The position numbers were made by a program, and so were the translations under genes. Below, one piece after another: positions 11,574 to 22,989 of a stretch of 64,000 bases of DNA. Positions within the stretch are counted from its first letter, which is position 1. Each line of letters begins with the position of its first letter. The notes under the pieces were generated by a model that made no database searches, had not been told where the DNA came from, and saw only the letters and a program-made list of their open reading frames with translations. Source of the stretch: Epiperipatus broadwayi (Eukaryota; Onychophora; Udeonychophora; Euonychophora; Peripatidae). The stretch spans positions 1,586,493 through 1,650,492 of the forward strand of contig JAQFVV010006429.1 of NCBI GenBank assembly GCA_028023455.1. The letters are read 5' to 3'.

Positions 11574-14500
11574 GCACTATTCTATAGGTCATTAGAATCA
11601 GCTCATCACAGTAATTACTAAAAAATTTAAATTTTGGAAGGTATTCTCTTTGGGAGATAGTTATATTGTACTGATAATATCTTAAAAGTACAAATATAAA
11701 GCTAAATAAAAAATAGGTAATGCTTAAAATTATGATATATAACCTTAAAACAGTTAAATATAGATAAAAATACTAATTACATATGTTTAAAAAAGCTGGC
11801 CGTAATACATAACGCAGCTATAAATGTTCAAAGCATGTTTAAAAAGTTAAATTTTAATAGTTTAAACTTATAGTTAAATAAATGCTATGTTTAAAATTAT
11901 AAATTATATTTAATAATTATAATTAATATCATATATTGTAAAAGTAAGTTTTATGGTTAGCAAAAGCTATATTTAGTTCTATATTTTCCTAATTATTATT
12001 CCAAATTGTATATTATTGTATTATTTATTTCATATAATGAGTGTTGCAATTTATCATTTATTTTCAGACAGTAAAATTGGATACAATCTGTTTAGATTGT
12101 AAAATCATGTGACCTGCATAATACAGTAATGCACACATGCTTGCTAGTATTTGTATTAACAAAGTTCAAAATATTTTAAAAATTGCATTATAGAACTGAA
12201 TATATTTAGTTGCCTATCATAAGGGAAAATATTAAAGCAGTCATATAAAATGATTTAAATAGTATTATAAGACGAATATAGTTAATAAAAAGTTAAATAT
12301 TTTGTTTTAAAATAAAATAGATAAATTAAACATTAAAGGTGGCATAAATTTATTAAATATTGTTTTGAAAGTCAGTTTAAAGTGTTTAATTAATTTTAGT
12401 TAAGTATAATAATTGATTTAAGATTGATATTTTTAAATACTATTTTAAAATTATAATGCATCATATTTTATTTTTGAAATTTAATTGTTTAAGACTGTAG
12501 CCATATGCAAATTTGGTATCAAATGAAAAGTAAAAATCCACCAATAGGATGAGGTATTTTGTAGGATATAAATACTGTTATACGGGTGTGTCATTGGTGA
12601 TCAATGTAATAGTAATTTTCAAAATTTTATTTTAGTTGATTTTTAGTGCTCTTGTATAATATATTTGCAAACTAATAGGATATTTATTTTAAAGTATTTG
12701 CAAAGAGAGTGTAGAATAAGTATATTTTAATAAGTTTATTAAAAATATGCATTGCTAATTTAAAGTTCTCGTTACCAGGATTATTTATCAAAACTTAATA
12801 TAACTTCACAATAAAAAATATGGATATGCCAATAAATGAAGCGTGTTTAATTAATAAATTTTTAAAAATAGGAATAACAATTGTTAATATAATATTAATA
12901 GTATTGACCAAAAGAACTATTCCAGTAAGCAGGGTATTATTTTGGACATTGTACAGACAGCTTAACAGAAAAGCTACTTGCAGATTAAAAGTGAACCATT
13001 AATTTTTTATATAATAGTGAGATAGTCATGTTTAAGACCGACAAGTAATATGATACGTTATATAATAACTTTATGGAAATATAATGCTATAAAGATAAAT
13101 GTTTTATCCTTTTTGAAGGAAAACATTATAAATATTTTCAAAAAAAACTATCATAAGTAAAAACTAATGGAAACTATTTTAGAAAAGCGTATGTTATAAA
13201 ACCTATATAATATAAGGTTATACATGTTCGTAAAATTATTTTTAAAAAACTGATAATTTAAACAGTAATGGAAATAGCATTAATTGGATAATAAATAGTA
13301 AATTATCCTGAAGAGTAAACCTATAAGAAATGGATTATAAACCAGCAATTATTGAACTTATGGAGACAGAAATATTTTAAAATTGCACAAAAAGTTTATC
13401 CGGATTACCCATAGTTGAAGTTACTGGGACATGATGCATCACCAAGCTGATATAGAATTCTCTAGAATGGAAGCTTCAAGATATTATTTTTCAACATTAT
13501 GATTTTATTATGATTTTAATAATCATTGTTCTGGACAATAGAAACCATAAACTATTATTCTATAAACTTTTCCAGAACATATTAATGATTATTTTTATTA
13601 GTTTTCCAAGATTTTGAGCCATCGTATTATTTTTATTATTATTCATTTTTAAACTTTGCTCATCACACCGGAAGGATTTACAATGCAGGTGCAAAGCTCA
13701 GCATGGTTGTTCGTTGTCAAGCAAGAGAACTTAGCAACAATTGGAGTTTTAAAAATTGCTCTTAGGAGAACATTTTTTTTAATAAAAAAAACTCTTGGAA
13801 AATAAAAAAAAAAAACAAATTTGAACTTTAGGAAATACATTCGTCAGCTGAAGATTTATGTAATTATGGTTTTGACTTACTTATTAATTTTTAAAGTGTA
13901 ATATTATTTTAATTAGAAAAGTAGGAACATGAACATTAATTTAGTACTAATGATACTATAATCTTATAGTAAAATAATTTGATAGCTTAAATAAGTTAAC
14001 ATTTTAAGTGTGGATGTATGGATGGATATCATATATGCAATGTTTATTTTAATTGATGGACATGAAAATGTCATAAGTGATGACAAGTCAATATCACTTA
14101 GGTAATAGTTGTGAATATTGATATATTTTATGATGTATTTTTTGTTTTGTTTTTTTGCAGACTGCCAATAAATTATAATGTATGGAAGTATGAGTGTAAG
14201 TTATATGTAAAGGCAATTGTACAACACATTTAAATTATGAAATTAGGATTTATTTCTGGGAATATGCATACTTAAATTTTATAATAGTAATATAACATAA
14301 CATGATGATGAATAGTTATATGATTCTTTTAAAAAAAACTTTAATATTATTGGACATTCAAAGTATTTATATGACTAGTTAGTATGTGTTTAAGAATATG
14401 AGAGAGTAAAGTAAAGCAGACTTTTCTTGTAGATTATTGAGATCATTTTAATTACAATTGAAGTTTATTATTTTGAATATGTGATTTAGTCATTTGTCAG

Positions 14501-16182
14501 TGTAAGGTTTGATAAATCTATTAGGAAATGTTGATAAGATAGGGACTTTGGGAGTAATCTGGAGAACATGAAACCAAAGAAATGATATCAAGGTAGGATG
14601 TATTAGGGAAATAGAAATAGTATTTTTGTAATCTTCTTAAGTATACAGTATAGTTAACAATGCCCTGTAACTGAGATATTTATTTATGGACAGTGTCTAT
14701 TTTCTTTAATTATTGATGTTTTAATAAAGCTGAAGGAATAGCTTTGACATCATTGATAGTAGTGGAGGTCATTAGACAGAATGGGTCATGCCTCTATTTT
14801 TATAGATACACTGTGCCATGGTATTTTGATCCAATATGTACTATGAGTTAGACTCTAATTTTTCTTTCCTAGGCAACACATCTATTCACTGTCTCAAATT
14901 TCCAAAGTAACTACATTGCACAGTATTGAATATTTTGTAAATAAATAATATTTAAGATAGGCTATTGTCTGAATAAGATAAGTTCATTTACTTGTAAGAA
15001 GAAGTAGAGTTTGTGCAAGTTGGAAGTGAAAATCCAATGGATGCTAAATGAAAAAGAATCATAAAATATGTTCTAAATTTATTTTGGAAATAAAAATAAA
15101 TTTTAAGAATAAAATAAATAAAGCAAAGTTGCTCTTTGAATTGTTAAATAACATTTAAATATTTTATTTTATTTTTTTATGAGTATTGCATATTTTTAAG
15201 ATATAATGGTATAAAACAAAGCAATATAAAATAAGCATAGGTACGATTCTTGTATTTATTTAAATAATATGGAATACATTAATGATTACAGCTACTCAGT
15301 ATTAGAATAATGTTAGATAGGACATATTGTATTTAATAATCATAGTATAGTGAATAACGATGTCCACATAGTGTAGTAATAAATTAACAGTAGATATTTT
15401 ATATAATATTTTTCAATATTGCAAAACGAAATTGTCTAGTAAAAAGATCTATACTCCATATTATTATTTTTTGTGTTTTCTGGACTATGTTTCAGTAGAT
15501 GTTTTAAAAGGAAGCATAGTTAAATAATATTTAAAGATATGATATGTTAAAATAAGTATAAAGAAATATAATATCACCATAAAGATTGATCACAAAGAGA
15601 TAAATAAAATGGTATTGTTTTATTATTATTATTTTTAAGTCAAAGTGAAGACTTAAATAGATTCTCTATTGTTTTTATAATAACTATAATTAATAAGAAA
15701 TGTATAATGGTGCAAATTTAGGATGTCAAATGTAAATATTGTAAATAAATTGTTATTTTATTTTATTGTTATAATAAACTTTGTTAAATTTGTTTTCAAA
15801 ATTTGTGTGTTCAGACTATTTTTCTTTTCCATTAAAATGCATGACACACACAGAATAATTGAATCAAACATAATATTTTTGCACAGAAATAAATAAAATA
15901 TTAATTTTAAGAATTCTAATATTTTCTTGGAATTTATTTATTTAAGTAATCACATTTTTACATTATCTTATGGTCATAAATTGATTATTATAAGAGTACA
16001 TCGAATTATATGCTATCCATTGCCACACATATATTTGTCAGATTATAAATTGCTACCACATACTTATGACATTATTATATGAAGATAAAAAATTATATTA
16101 TAGTATTTTATTATTTTATTATGGTAATAAAAATTATAATAAAGATAAAAGATGTATAGAATTAGTCCATCCAATGAAGAAT
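10158..16182. other. Long AT-rich stretch without recognisable gene
   Basis: Six kilobases of unique-looking AT-rich DNA with only simple repeats, including a (TA)n tract at 11526-11570. The frame at 12820-13002 (60 codons) and the minus frame at 13649-13840 have no recognisable motifs. An imperfect inverted repeat at ~13515-13600 (aataatcattgttctgga ... tccagaacatattaatgatt) is the only secondary structure I noticed. Confidence 0.5.
11526..11570. repeat. (TA)n microsatellite
   Basis: About 45 bp of uninterrupted TA. The minus-strand 67-codon frame running through it (a Tyr-Ile repeat) is an artefact of the repeat. Confidence 0.95.
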
Positions 16183-16436
<254 letters not shown>

Positions 16437-17008
16437 GTTAAGTGTAGTAGAGTATGACATAAAAATCCCTTATCATGTTTACTACAGTAATTTTAATTAA
16501 CTTAGAATAGTTTTATGAACCTGAGATTTTATTGAACTAAATTATTGTGGATAAAAGGATTAAGATTTAATTATTAGTTTAATCTTAATGAGTAGGATTT
16601 ATTAAAGTTGTAAGAATACTATAAGTTTATTATTTGAGATAATAATAGGGGGATAGTGTTCTTATGCCATTGAGGTAGTATCCTGTGGGATATTGGCTCA
16701 ATGTAATCTTTCTTGTCATCTGTATTTCACTTCCAAGTCTCATGATATAATAAATATTTATTTAATTATTTTATAAACTGAACATTTTTATTATTTTGCT
16801 AGTAAAATGTTTAATATTAATGCAGAATATTTTATTTATCAATTATTTGTATTTAACCAAACGTAATCATTAACTGAGCTAACCCATTTTGTTTTATATG
16901 ATATCACCCAGAAGTGGAATGCACATGTATAAGATTAGAATATATATATATATATTTGTTAACAGAAAAGGAGTGTTTATACATTTTGTTATTAAAACAT
17001 AGGTAAAT
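16437..17008. other. AT-rich DNA without recognisable gene
   Basis: Nothing recognised apart from short TA runs (16941-16955). Confidence 0.45.
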
Positions 17009-17044
<36 letters not shown>

Positions 17045-17074
17045 ATATATTAATATATATATATATATATATAT
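17009..17074. repeat. Interrupted (TA)n tract
   Basis: Two or three TA runs with single interruptions, directly abutting the first hammerhead repeat. Confidence 0.9.
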
Positions 17075-17264
17075 TTGAAAACCAGGCACTCTTCACAAAC
17101 CTGGGTGCTTAATTGTAAGTATAGGGGATTTGAACTCAGATTTTCAGGCACCCTTCAACTATCCACACTATCTCATACAACTGATACACATGACCACACA
17201 CATGTAGAAAAGATAAATAATCACCAATATACTACGTATTTCGTGCTAAACCAGCACTCATCAG
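17075..17264 (-). mobile_element. Hammerhead-bearing retroelement repeat, copy A (5'-truncated at the ribozyme)
   Basis: Minus-strand copy of the family also seen at 17265, 42958 and 57316. Read on the minus strand it starts at the hammerhead and runs through gattatttatcttttc, a CACATGTGTGTGGTCATG-like segment, cagttgtatgagatagtg, and a tail with a tRNA B-box-like GAGTTCAAATCCCC ending near ctatac. The family sits beside Penelope-like sequence here. Hammerheads in PLE terminal repeats are known from animal genomes (established knowledge). Confidence 0.65.
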
Positions 17265-17268
17265 TTGA
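17223..17268 (-). ncRNA. Type I hammerhead ribozyme-like motif, copy A
   Basis: On the minus strand: CTGATGA, stem II GTGCT/AGCAC (perfect 5 bp, loop GGTTT), GAAA, then TAC.GTA as stem III, and a TTGG strand able to pair with the bases before CTGATGA (tcaa here, ccaa in other copies). A 3-bp GTA insertion between stem III and stem I (tacgtaGTAtattgg) shifts the cleavage site, so this copy is probably impaired. Confidence 0.6.
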
Positions 17269-17525
17269 AAAGTTGGAGATTGGAGTGTATTGAAGCCTGT
17301 CCATCAAAGTATGAAGATTTGATAAATTAATATAAACTGAGCACTGATTATATATATGTGTGGGAGATTATAATCTGGACCAACTGATGAGTGCTGGCTT
17401 ATCACGAAATACGTGTATTGGTGATTATTTATCTTTTCTACATGTGTGTGGTCATGTGTATCAGTTGTATGAGATAGTGTGGATAGTTGAAGAGTGCCTG
17501 AAAATCTGAGTTCAAATCCCCTATA

Positions 17526-17527
<2 letters not shown>
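17265..17527 (+). mobile_element. Hammerhead-bearing retroelement repeat, copy B
   Basis: Plus-strand copy placed head-to-head with copy A, giving an inverted pair that flanks gcctgtccatcaaagtatga. It has the segment upstream of the ribozyme (gttggagattggagtgtatt), the hammerhead at 17378-17423 and the downstream tail up to ttcaaatcccctatac, then a TA tract. Frames reported through this inverted pair on either strand are shadows. Confidence 0.65.
17378..17423 (+). ncRNA. Type I hammerhead ribozyme, copy B (likely intact core)
   Basis: Order of parts: stem I 5' strand gaccaa; CTGATGA at 17384-17390; stem II gtgct at 17391-17395 with loop ggctt and atcac at 17401-17405 (one mismatch); GAAA at 17406-17409; minimal stem III tac/gtg at 17410-17415; TA cleavage dinucleotide; stem I 3' strand ttggtg. 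All catalytic-core bases of the hammerhead consensus are present. A loopless 3-bp stem III is typical of retroelement hammerheads, which are thought to work as dimers. Predicted cleavage is after 17417. Confidence 0.75.

Positions 17528-17570
<43 letters not shown>
17528..17570. repeat. (TA)n microsatellite
   Basis: Pure TA run separating hammerhead copy B from the minus-strand PLE fragment. Confidence 0.95.
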
Positions 17571-17572
<2 letters not shown>

Positions 17573-18098
17573 TCAACATCAAAACTACCCCAAATCCAAA
17601 ATTAAACCAGACCAGCATAAAAATAATATTAAAACACAACCTAAGGTTTCACTGCTACAAGCAGACTTCTCAAGTGTAAAGAACTACCAAAAACTACAAA
17701 ATATATATAATATTAAAAACTACCCACAAATCCATTCACTTCCCATCCACCCTTAATATTAAAAGAACTCTTAAATAAGTTAATTGCTTCAGAATAATAA
17801 ATTTTCAATAATAAAGACTCTTTAATTCTTCTTTTGATTTCATTTCTCTCAAAGAAGACACCCTTAGCTTCATCAAAATCAATAGTGTGGCTGTATCTTT
17901 TTCATGGACATACAAAGCAGAACTAAGATATCTATTTTTAACTCTACTTTTATAAACCTTTATTCTTTTATTTAAACTCAAACTACTCTGACCTATGTAA
18001 ACCTTCTTACAAATAAACAAGGGATAAAATATACTACACTAGGAATAGTCTTTCTATCAAAAACCACTACACCAGGAATAGTCTTTCTATCAAAAACC
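17571..18098 (-). pseudogene. Penelope-like element 3' fragment with GIY-YIG domain (left, minus copy)
   Basis: The minus strand encodes the C-terminal part of a PLE protein: an FDRKTIPG..VYFIPC segment, then CKKVYIGQSSLSLNKRIKVY, and an SSALYVHEKDT block. GVVY...YIG is the GIY-YIG nuclease signature, and the IPC plus a second Cys before YIG is the PLE-type variant. The family's nuclease nicks target DNA for reverse transcription. This copy is shifted at the CLF/CKK junction (a T lost from a T-run) and again after HEKDT. It carries a 33-bp tandem duplication near 18032-18098. Only the endonuclease end is present; no RT domain is seen. Confidence 0.8.
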
Positions 18099-18101
18099 AG
18101 A

Positions 18102-18590
18102 GGTTTTTGATAGAAAGACTATTCCTGGTGTAGTATATTTTATCCCTTGTTTATTGTAAGAAGGTTTACATAGGTCAGAGTAGTTTGAGTTTAAATGAAA
18201 GAATAAAGGTTCATAAAAGTAGAGTTAAAAATAGATATCTTAGTTCTGCTTTGTATGTCCATGAAAAAGATACAGGTCACACTATTGATTTTGATGAAGC
18301 TAAGGGTATCTTCTTTGAGAGAAATGAAATCAAAAGAAGAATTAAAGAGACTTTATTATTGAAAATTTATTATTCTGAAGCAATTAACTTATTTAAGAGT
18401 TCTTTTAATATTAAGGGTGGATGGGAAGTGAATGGATTTGTGGGTAGTTTTTAATATTATATATATTGTGTAGTTTTTGATAGTTCTTTACATTTGAGAA
18501 GTCTGATTGTAGCAGTGAAACCTTAGGTTGTATTTTAATATTATTTTTATGCAGGTCTGGTTTAATTTTGGATTTGGGGTAGTTTTGATT
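18102..18590 (+). pseudogene. Penelope-like element 3' fragment with GIY-YIG domain (right, plus copy)
   Basis: Mirror image of the left copy with only a 3-nt spacer between arms. From 18185 an open frame runs 89 codons to the natural stop at 18454. It contains ALYVHEKDTGHTIDFDEAKG, FFERNEIKRRIKETLLLKIY and a C-terminus typical of PLE endonuclease tails (NIKGGWEVNGF). The GIY half (VYFIPC, near 18140) is in another frame because of a missing base in a T-run near 18155. The 3' UTR to ~18590 matches the left copy's 3' UTR, including ggtctggtttaattttggat. It is a dead, 5'-truncated copy. Confidence 0.82.
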
Positions 18591-18623
18591 TTATATTGAC
18601 TAGTTTAGCTTTATGCTTGTAAT

Positions 18624-18628
<5 letters not shown>

Positions 18629-18654
<26 letters not shown>

Positions 18655-18674
18655 CAAGCATTACAATATATATC

Positions 18675-18700
<26 letters not shown>
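18629..18700. repeat. Two (TA)n tracts around a short inverted repeat
   Basis: TA runs at about 18629-18653 and 18676-18700. The sequences between and beside them (ttgtaatg ... cattacaa) are inverted, so the whole block can fold. Confidence 0.85.
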
Positions 18701-18705
<5 letters not shown>

Positions 18706-19493
18706 AATTCACATCAATGAAAAGTTCAGAGAGATTCAATTTTATTATTATTATTTAAACTCTTATCTGATGATATAAGTTAATATGGCCTGTAATTTTT
18801 AAATATTTAAAAAACTGTCTATGTTCAAGATTTAACTTGGGGATATTCGGATAGAAAAGGGTTTAAATATAACATTTTTTTTATGTTTGTTTATTTATTT
18901 TGAGATTACATCTGAATAAATTAGATTTTAATAGAAATTATTAGTATTTTATGATGGTGTAGTGAACAATCTAAATAATTATGTATGGGAAGTATTGTTG
19001 TTGCCTAGTGTAATCAATAAATGAGCTAGATAATTTTACATAGTTTCTAACAGAGTTACTATTTGTTAATGCATGTTTTACTCTGTGATAAATAATATAA
19101 ATATTAAGGGCATTTCTTTATGACAAATGTTGACTGAACAAATGTAGAGAGGTAGTTAGATAGAAAATCCATTATTATTATAACAAAGTAGCTACCCAAT
19201 GCTAGCCAATGATGATCATGTACATGAGGCAATTATTACAAAATGCCAAGTCAATTTTAGAACTATTATAAAATGACATTTCACATTCAGACTAAATTTA
19301 TATTATTATGAATGATGTCTCAATTCTGAGAGATACAAAAGTTTTTATATTATCATCCCATATTATAATCAATAGTACTTTATAAAAGGTAACCAATGAT
19401 TGGGCTATATTCTATTCAGATTAGATTGATCATTTTCCCATCATCATTATTTTTATCATGTTACTATATATATATCATAATGATATATAAATA
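18701..19493. other. AT-rich DNA without recognisable gene
   Basis: Nothing recognised. Confidence 0.45.
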
Positions 19494-21531
19494 TGTCGTT
19501 ACATTAATTTAAAATAAAAACTTAAAAGTTCGCAAATAAAAGTAAAAAAACTAAACGCTAAAATTAAAATATTGTTAAACATATATACATTTGCACAGAT
19601 GCCAAACTTTAAAAAATTTTTTTTTAAAAAAAAAACAACAAATAAATAAGTATTTGAACGTACTTTTTTATAAAAAAAGTACAAGATTTAAAAATAAAAA
19701 CAGGTATTAATTAATTCTTGTAATCTGTAAATGGAAATGTATGTTTATAAATTGTTTGAAAAGCAAGCTAGCCTTGGGCTCTTGTATAATTAAAATGATC
19801 TGATGAAAGATAGATAAGAAAATAAAGAGAGATTGACCAATGGAAGCACTAAGCCTTGGCTCTGACCCTAATGAAAGTGATGGATTAGTGACGTTTTGTT
19901 GATTGAATCCGTGTGGATAATATAAAAAGGGAAATACAGTTTTTTCTGACAGTTCCAGTGTTTTGTGTTTGAGAGATGGGGTAGGACACACATACCACAC
20001 TCTCTATAAAAAAAATGAAAAGACTGTGATACCTTGAACCAGCTATTGCCATCTCCATAACATTATCTCCAATGGAGGCATCGCGGGAATTAAAAGCAGA
20101 AACCTGGACTCTTCTACCATGAGCTATGAACTTTACAAATTAACAATAACAAAAAAAAAGTAATTAAGAACTTTCGTCAATGTTTTTTTTTTAAAGATTC
20201 AGCTAATTTACATTTTAAAATGAACTCTTATTTGATTTTCAAATTAATAATTGATTGTTTAAATTTATATAGTTAAGTTTTGCTAAAATCATTTCCATTT
20301 TATTATTATCATTTGTAGTAATATTTATTGTAGAAATTATTAAATGCATTACATTTCAGTTGGGTATAGACGTTGCAGAGATTCGTTAGCGATTGATTAT
20401 GTTGTGGTTTTCACAGTCAATTAGAATATATAAGTCAACGATGTCACTGCGGTGTCTTATGATGAACACCAAAGGGTCTCCTGTATTCCCTCAGCAATTG
20501 ACGTTATCGATTGAATTTGTATTTTGATCGTTTGTGTTTAATTTGGAATGTTTTTGACTGTGGAATCTGTGCAGTGGATCTATACTCGACATTATAAAAC
20601 AAATTGTATAAAAATAATCTGTGTGAACGTATTTAACTGTTAAATTTAAGTCGGGCGTGAATGGCTATATAGTTTTGTAAAGTTATATTAAGGGAGGGTA
20701 ATCTTAGGTTATTCATTTCGTAGTTGAATTGGTTCAATGGATTGGATATATTTGTGTTATTGTAGATGTAGTATGAGATCCGCTATGGGCAGGATTATAT
20801 ATATACGCCACACACCTTCTGTTTGCCTATGGATGGGTTTGTAAGATGGCAAAGGACCGCAGTCCATTCCTATGGAGTTTTATGTTTATTGTTCTACTCG
20901 CCAACAGATGTAACATTCCTGTTGGTGGAGAGACAATGTCTTCTCTAATTCTACTTACTGATCAGATGTACATTCCTGACAGTATAGTATTTTGTGTTGT
21001 CGTATTTTCATGCTACATTGAATACATAAATGTATCAGATGGATTGGCGCCAGTTTGATTGCGAAATTTGTTGCCTAAGGTTAAATCAGGGAAGAATATT
21101 TTCTTTTCAAATGCAGATCTATGTAGTCTATTCATACTCGACTCACTAAATAAATATTAAACTCATGGTTGTAATTTACTTAAATGTAAAACTAAAGATT
21201 AATAGAAAAATCTAAAATGTTGAATTTATTCCTCAAAATTTAAATGTTATTTTATATGTGCATAAATAAATATTTTTTGTGTTAATTTCTGGCAGTGGCT
21301 TTTATTCTTTTATATTTAAGATATAAAATTTACATTTTATTATCTCTGCTACTCCACTGAGCTAGTGACTTGGGCTAATGATCTGAATATTTAAATAAAG
21401 TGGAATCTTAACAGCGCGTATCTGCCTACTCTATAAATTTTTCTAGGTTTAAATGCCTAGATGGTGCCCCTAGAGCAGATATCGTAGTTTGCGGTTAGAT
21501 TCGATCTTCACTTTCATTTTGATCGTTATAA
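19494..21531 (+). repeat. Diverged solo LTR of the 5-10 kb element family, with internal blocks permuted
   Basis: Starts tgtcgttacattaa and ends gatcgttata inside TA tracts, like the LTRs at 5034 and 7960. Shared segments include aaaagttcgca near the start, a CCAAT/TGACGT/TATAAAA promoter block (19837-19927), taagtcgggcgtgaatgg, ctgagctagtgac and the tctagg..cctaga stem-loop. Block Y (20355-20640) precedes block X (20645-21150), the reverse of copies 1 and 2. The antisense 102-codon frame of block X is interrupted here by a stop. Plus frame 20846-21058 and minus frame 19707-20000 are chance. Confidence 0.75.
19837..19927 (+). promoter_or_regulatory. Predicted promoter of the solo LTR
   Basis: CCAAT at 19837-19841, a CRE half-site TGACGTTT at ~19889-19896, and TATAAAA at 19921-19927. 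Same order and roughly the same spacing as in the two younger LTRs despite strong sequence divergence between the boxes. Confidence 0.5.
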
Positions 21532-21542
21532 TATATATATAT

Positions 21543-22345
21543 TGTACCATTTATTTATATATGGTATCAAATATATTGGCATTTGGGTAAAAGCTAAAAG
21601 AAAAAGTAAATTTAGCGATCTTATTAAAAAGACACAATTAAATTTTTGTTTAGTTTGTATAATTTTATTTTAAAACGTACAATAAAAGTTACATTTTTTG
21701 TTCATTTTTTTTTATATAATTAAAATAAAAGTTAAAATTGGAAAGAATAAATGACATGCAGATTACTAATCCAGATAAATTAAAAGAATTCCAAAAGTAA
21801 AAAGATTACAATTAAAAAAATCTTTTTAGGTAATTAAAGATGGCAGAATTATGCTAAAAAAATAAAGACTTTGTAATGTAAATTTGATAAAGATTGTACA
21901 AGATTATAAACCTAAGCGCCATGATAATAATAACATGCTCAGAAGTCTGAAAACTGGACCTCAAATATAAAAGGGGAATACCAGTTTGATCAGTGTCTGG
22001 TCTTGTCTGGTTTTTTTTTTGGTTGATCCTCTATCACGAAATCCAGAACCACTCTACACTGAAATAATTCTTCATGCTGGAGTGGACTGAAGCTTTTGAC
22101 ATCGTTCATCATGAAGACCATCAACCTCAGAAAAGCTTTTGTGACTAGCCTTTAGAACCAGGACCAAGAACAAGTTAAAACTAATAGCCACGAGCTCATT
22201 CTACCTCATGAAAAACTATGCCTAGTAATCTACAATCTTCATGAACTCGTTAAACTTACCAGTAAGCTAAGATTAACTATTCCTGATTGTGACTAAATGA
22301 AATGTTTGCAAACTATTCTTCAATTAGCTTATAATATAATCCTGA
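21543..22345 (+). repeat. Possible fourth, distantly related LTR 5' part
   Basis: Begins with a TA-flanked hairpin (tgtaccat ... atggtatca), as the other LTRs begin with tgtaacga..tcgttaca. It has ggacctcaa followed by TATAAAA (21966-21972) and a less AT-rich downstream stretch (~22015-22260), matching the arrangement around the TATA box in the LTRs. No 3' end could be recognised. It may be a related family or an unrelated promoter-bearing repeat. Confidence 0.35.
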
Positions 22346-22989
22346 TAGAGACATTAAATTTCATTGTTCAAGAGACTTTTGTTTACCTAAGAAATCTAAG
22401 TGGAATATAAACTGTTTAATTAATTGAATTATATCTCAATTAGTATGTGGGCTTTCCAATTAATTAGTAATTTATCTTTAAACATTTTAATTTATTAGAA
22501 TAAAATATTTATTTTTAATATCAACTTTTCATTGTACGTTATTGATGATTATTATTAAATTTATTAATATTAGTTTATTAAGATTTGAATGTATAATTTT
22601 ACCTTTGCCAATATTTGTTGACTAAGCTCCAGGAATAATAATATCTAGAAAATAACCTTAGTTACGGTAAAATATGACACCGATTCTTTTAAAATCATTT
22701 TTCTTTTTAATTTTTGAGACATGATGCGACAGATTTCAGCGGATTCTTATATGAATCCTGTTGCCCTTATAAAAAAAAAAATAAAAAGCTGATTCCATCG
22801 ATAGCATAAATCATAATAATTGGTAAGCCAGTTAATCAGAAAATATAGCTACGTTTTTAGAAATACGAATAAGATATTTTCTTATCCATAGTTTGATTAA
22901 CTTTCACTAAATTTACAGTGAGTAAAAGAAGGCCTACCAGATCTAGTAAGATGCGGGGAAATGTTACAATATATATAATTTATTTATTT
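22346..22989. other. AT-rich DNA without recognisable gene
   Basis: Nothing definite. The first codons of the frame that opens at 22918 may already be LINE linker sequence. Confidence 0.4.

Noticed and set aside
17304-17639. 111-codon minus-strand frame and overlapping plus frames through 17494-17679
   Set aside because: Shadows over hammerhead repeat, (TA)n and PLE 3' UTR.
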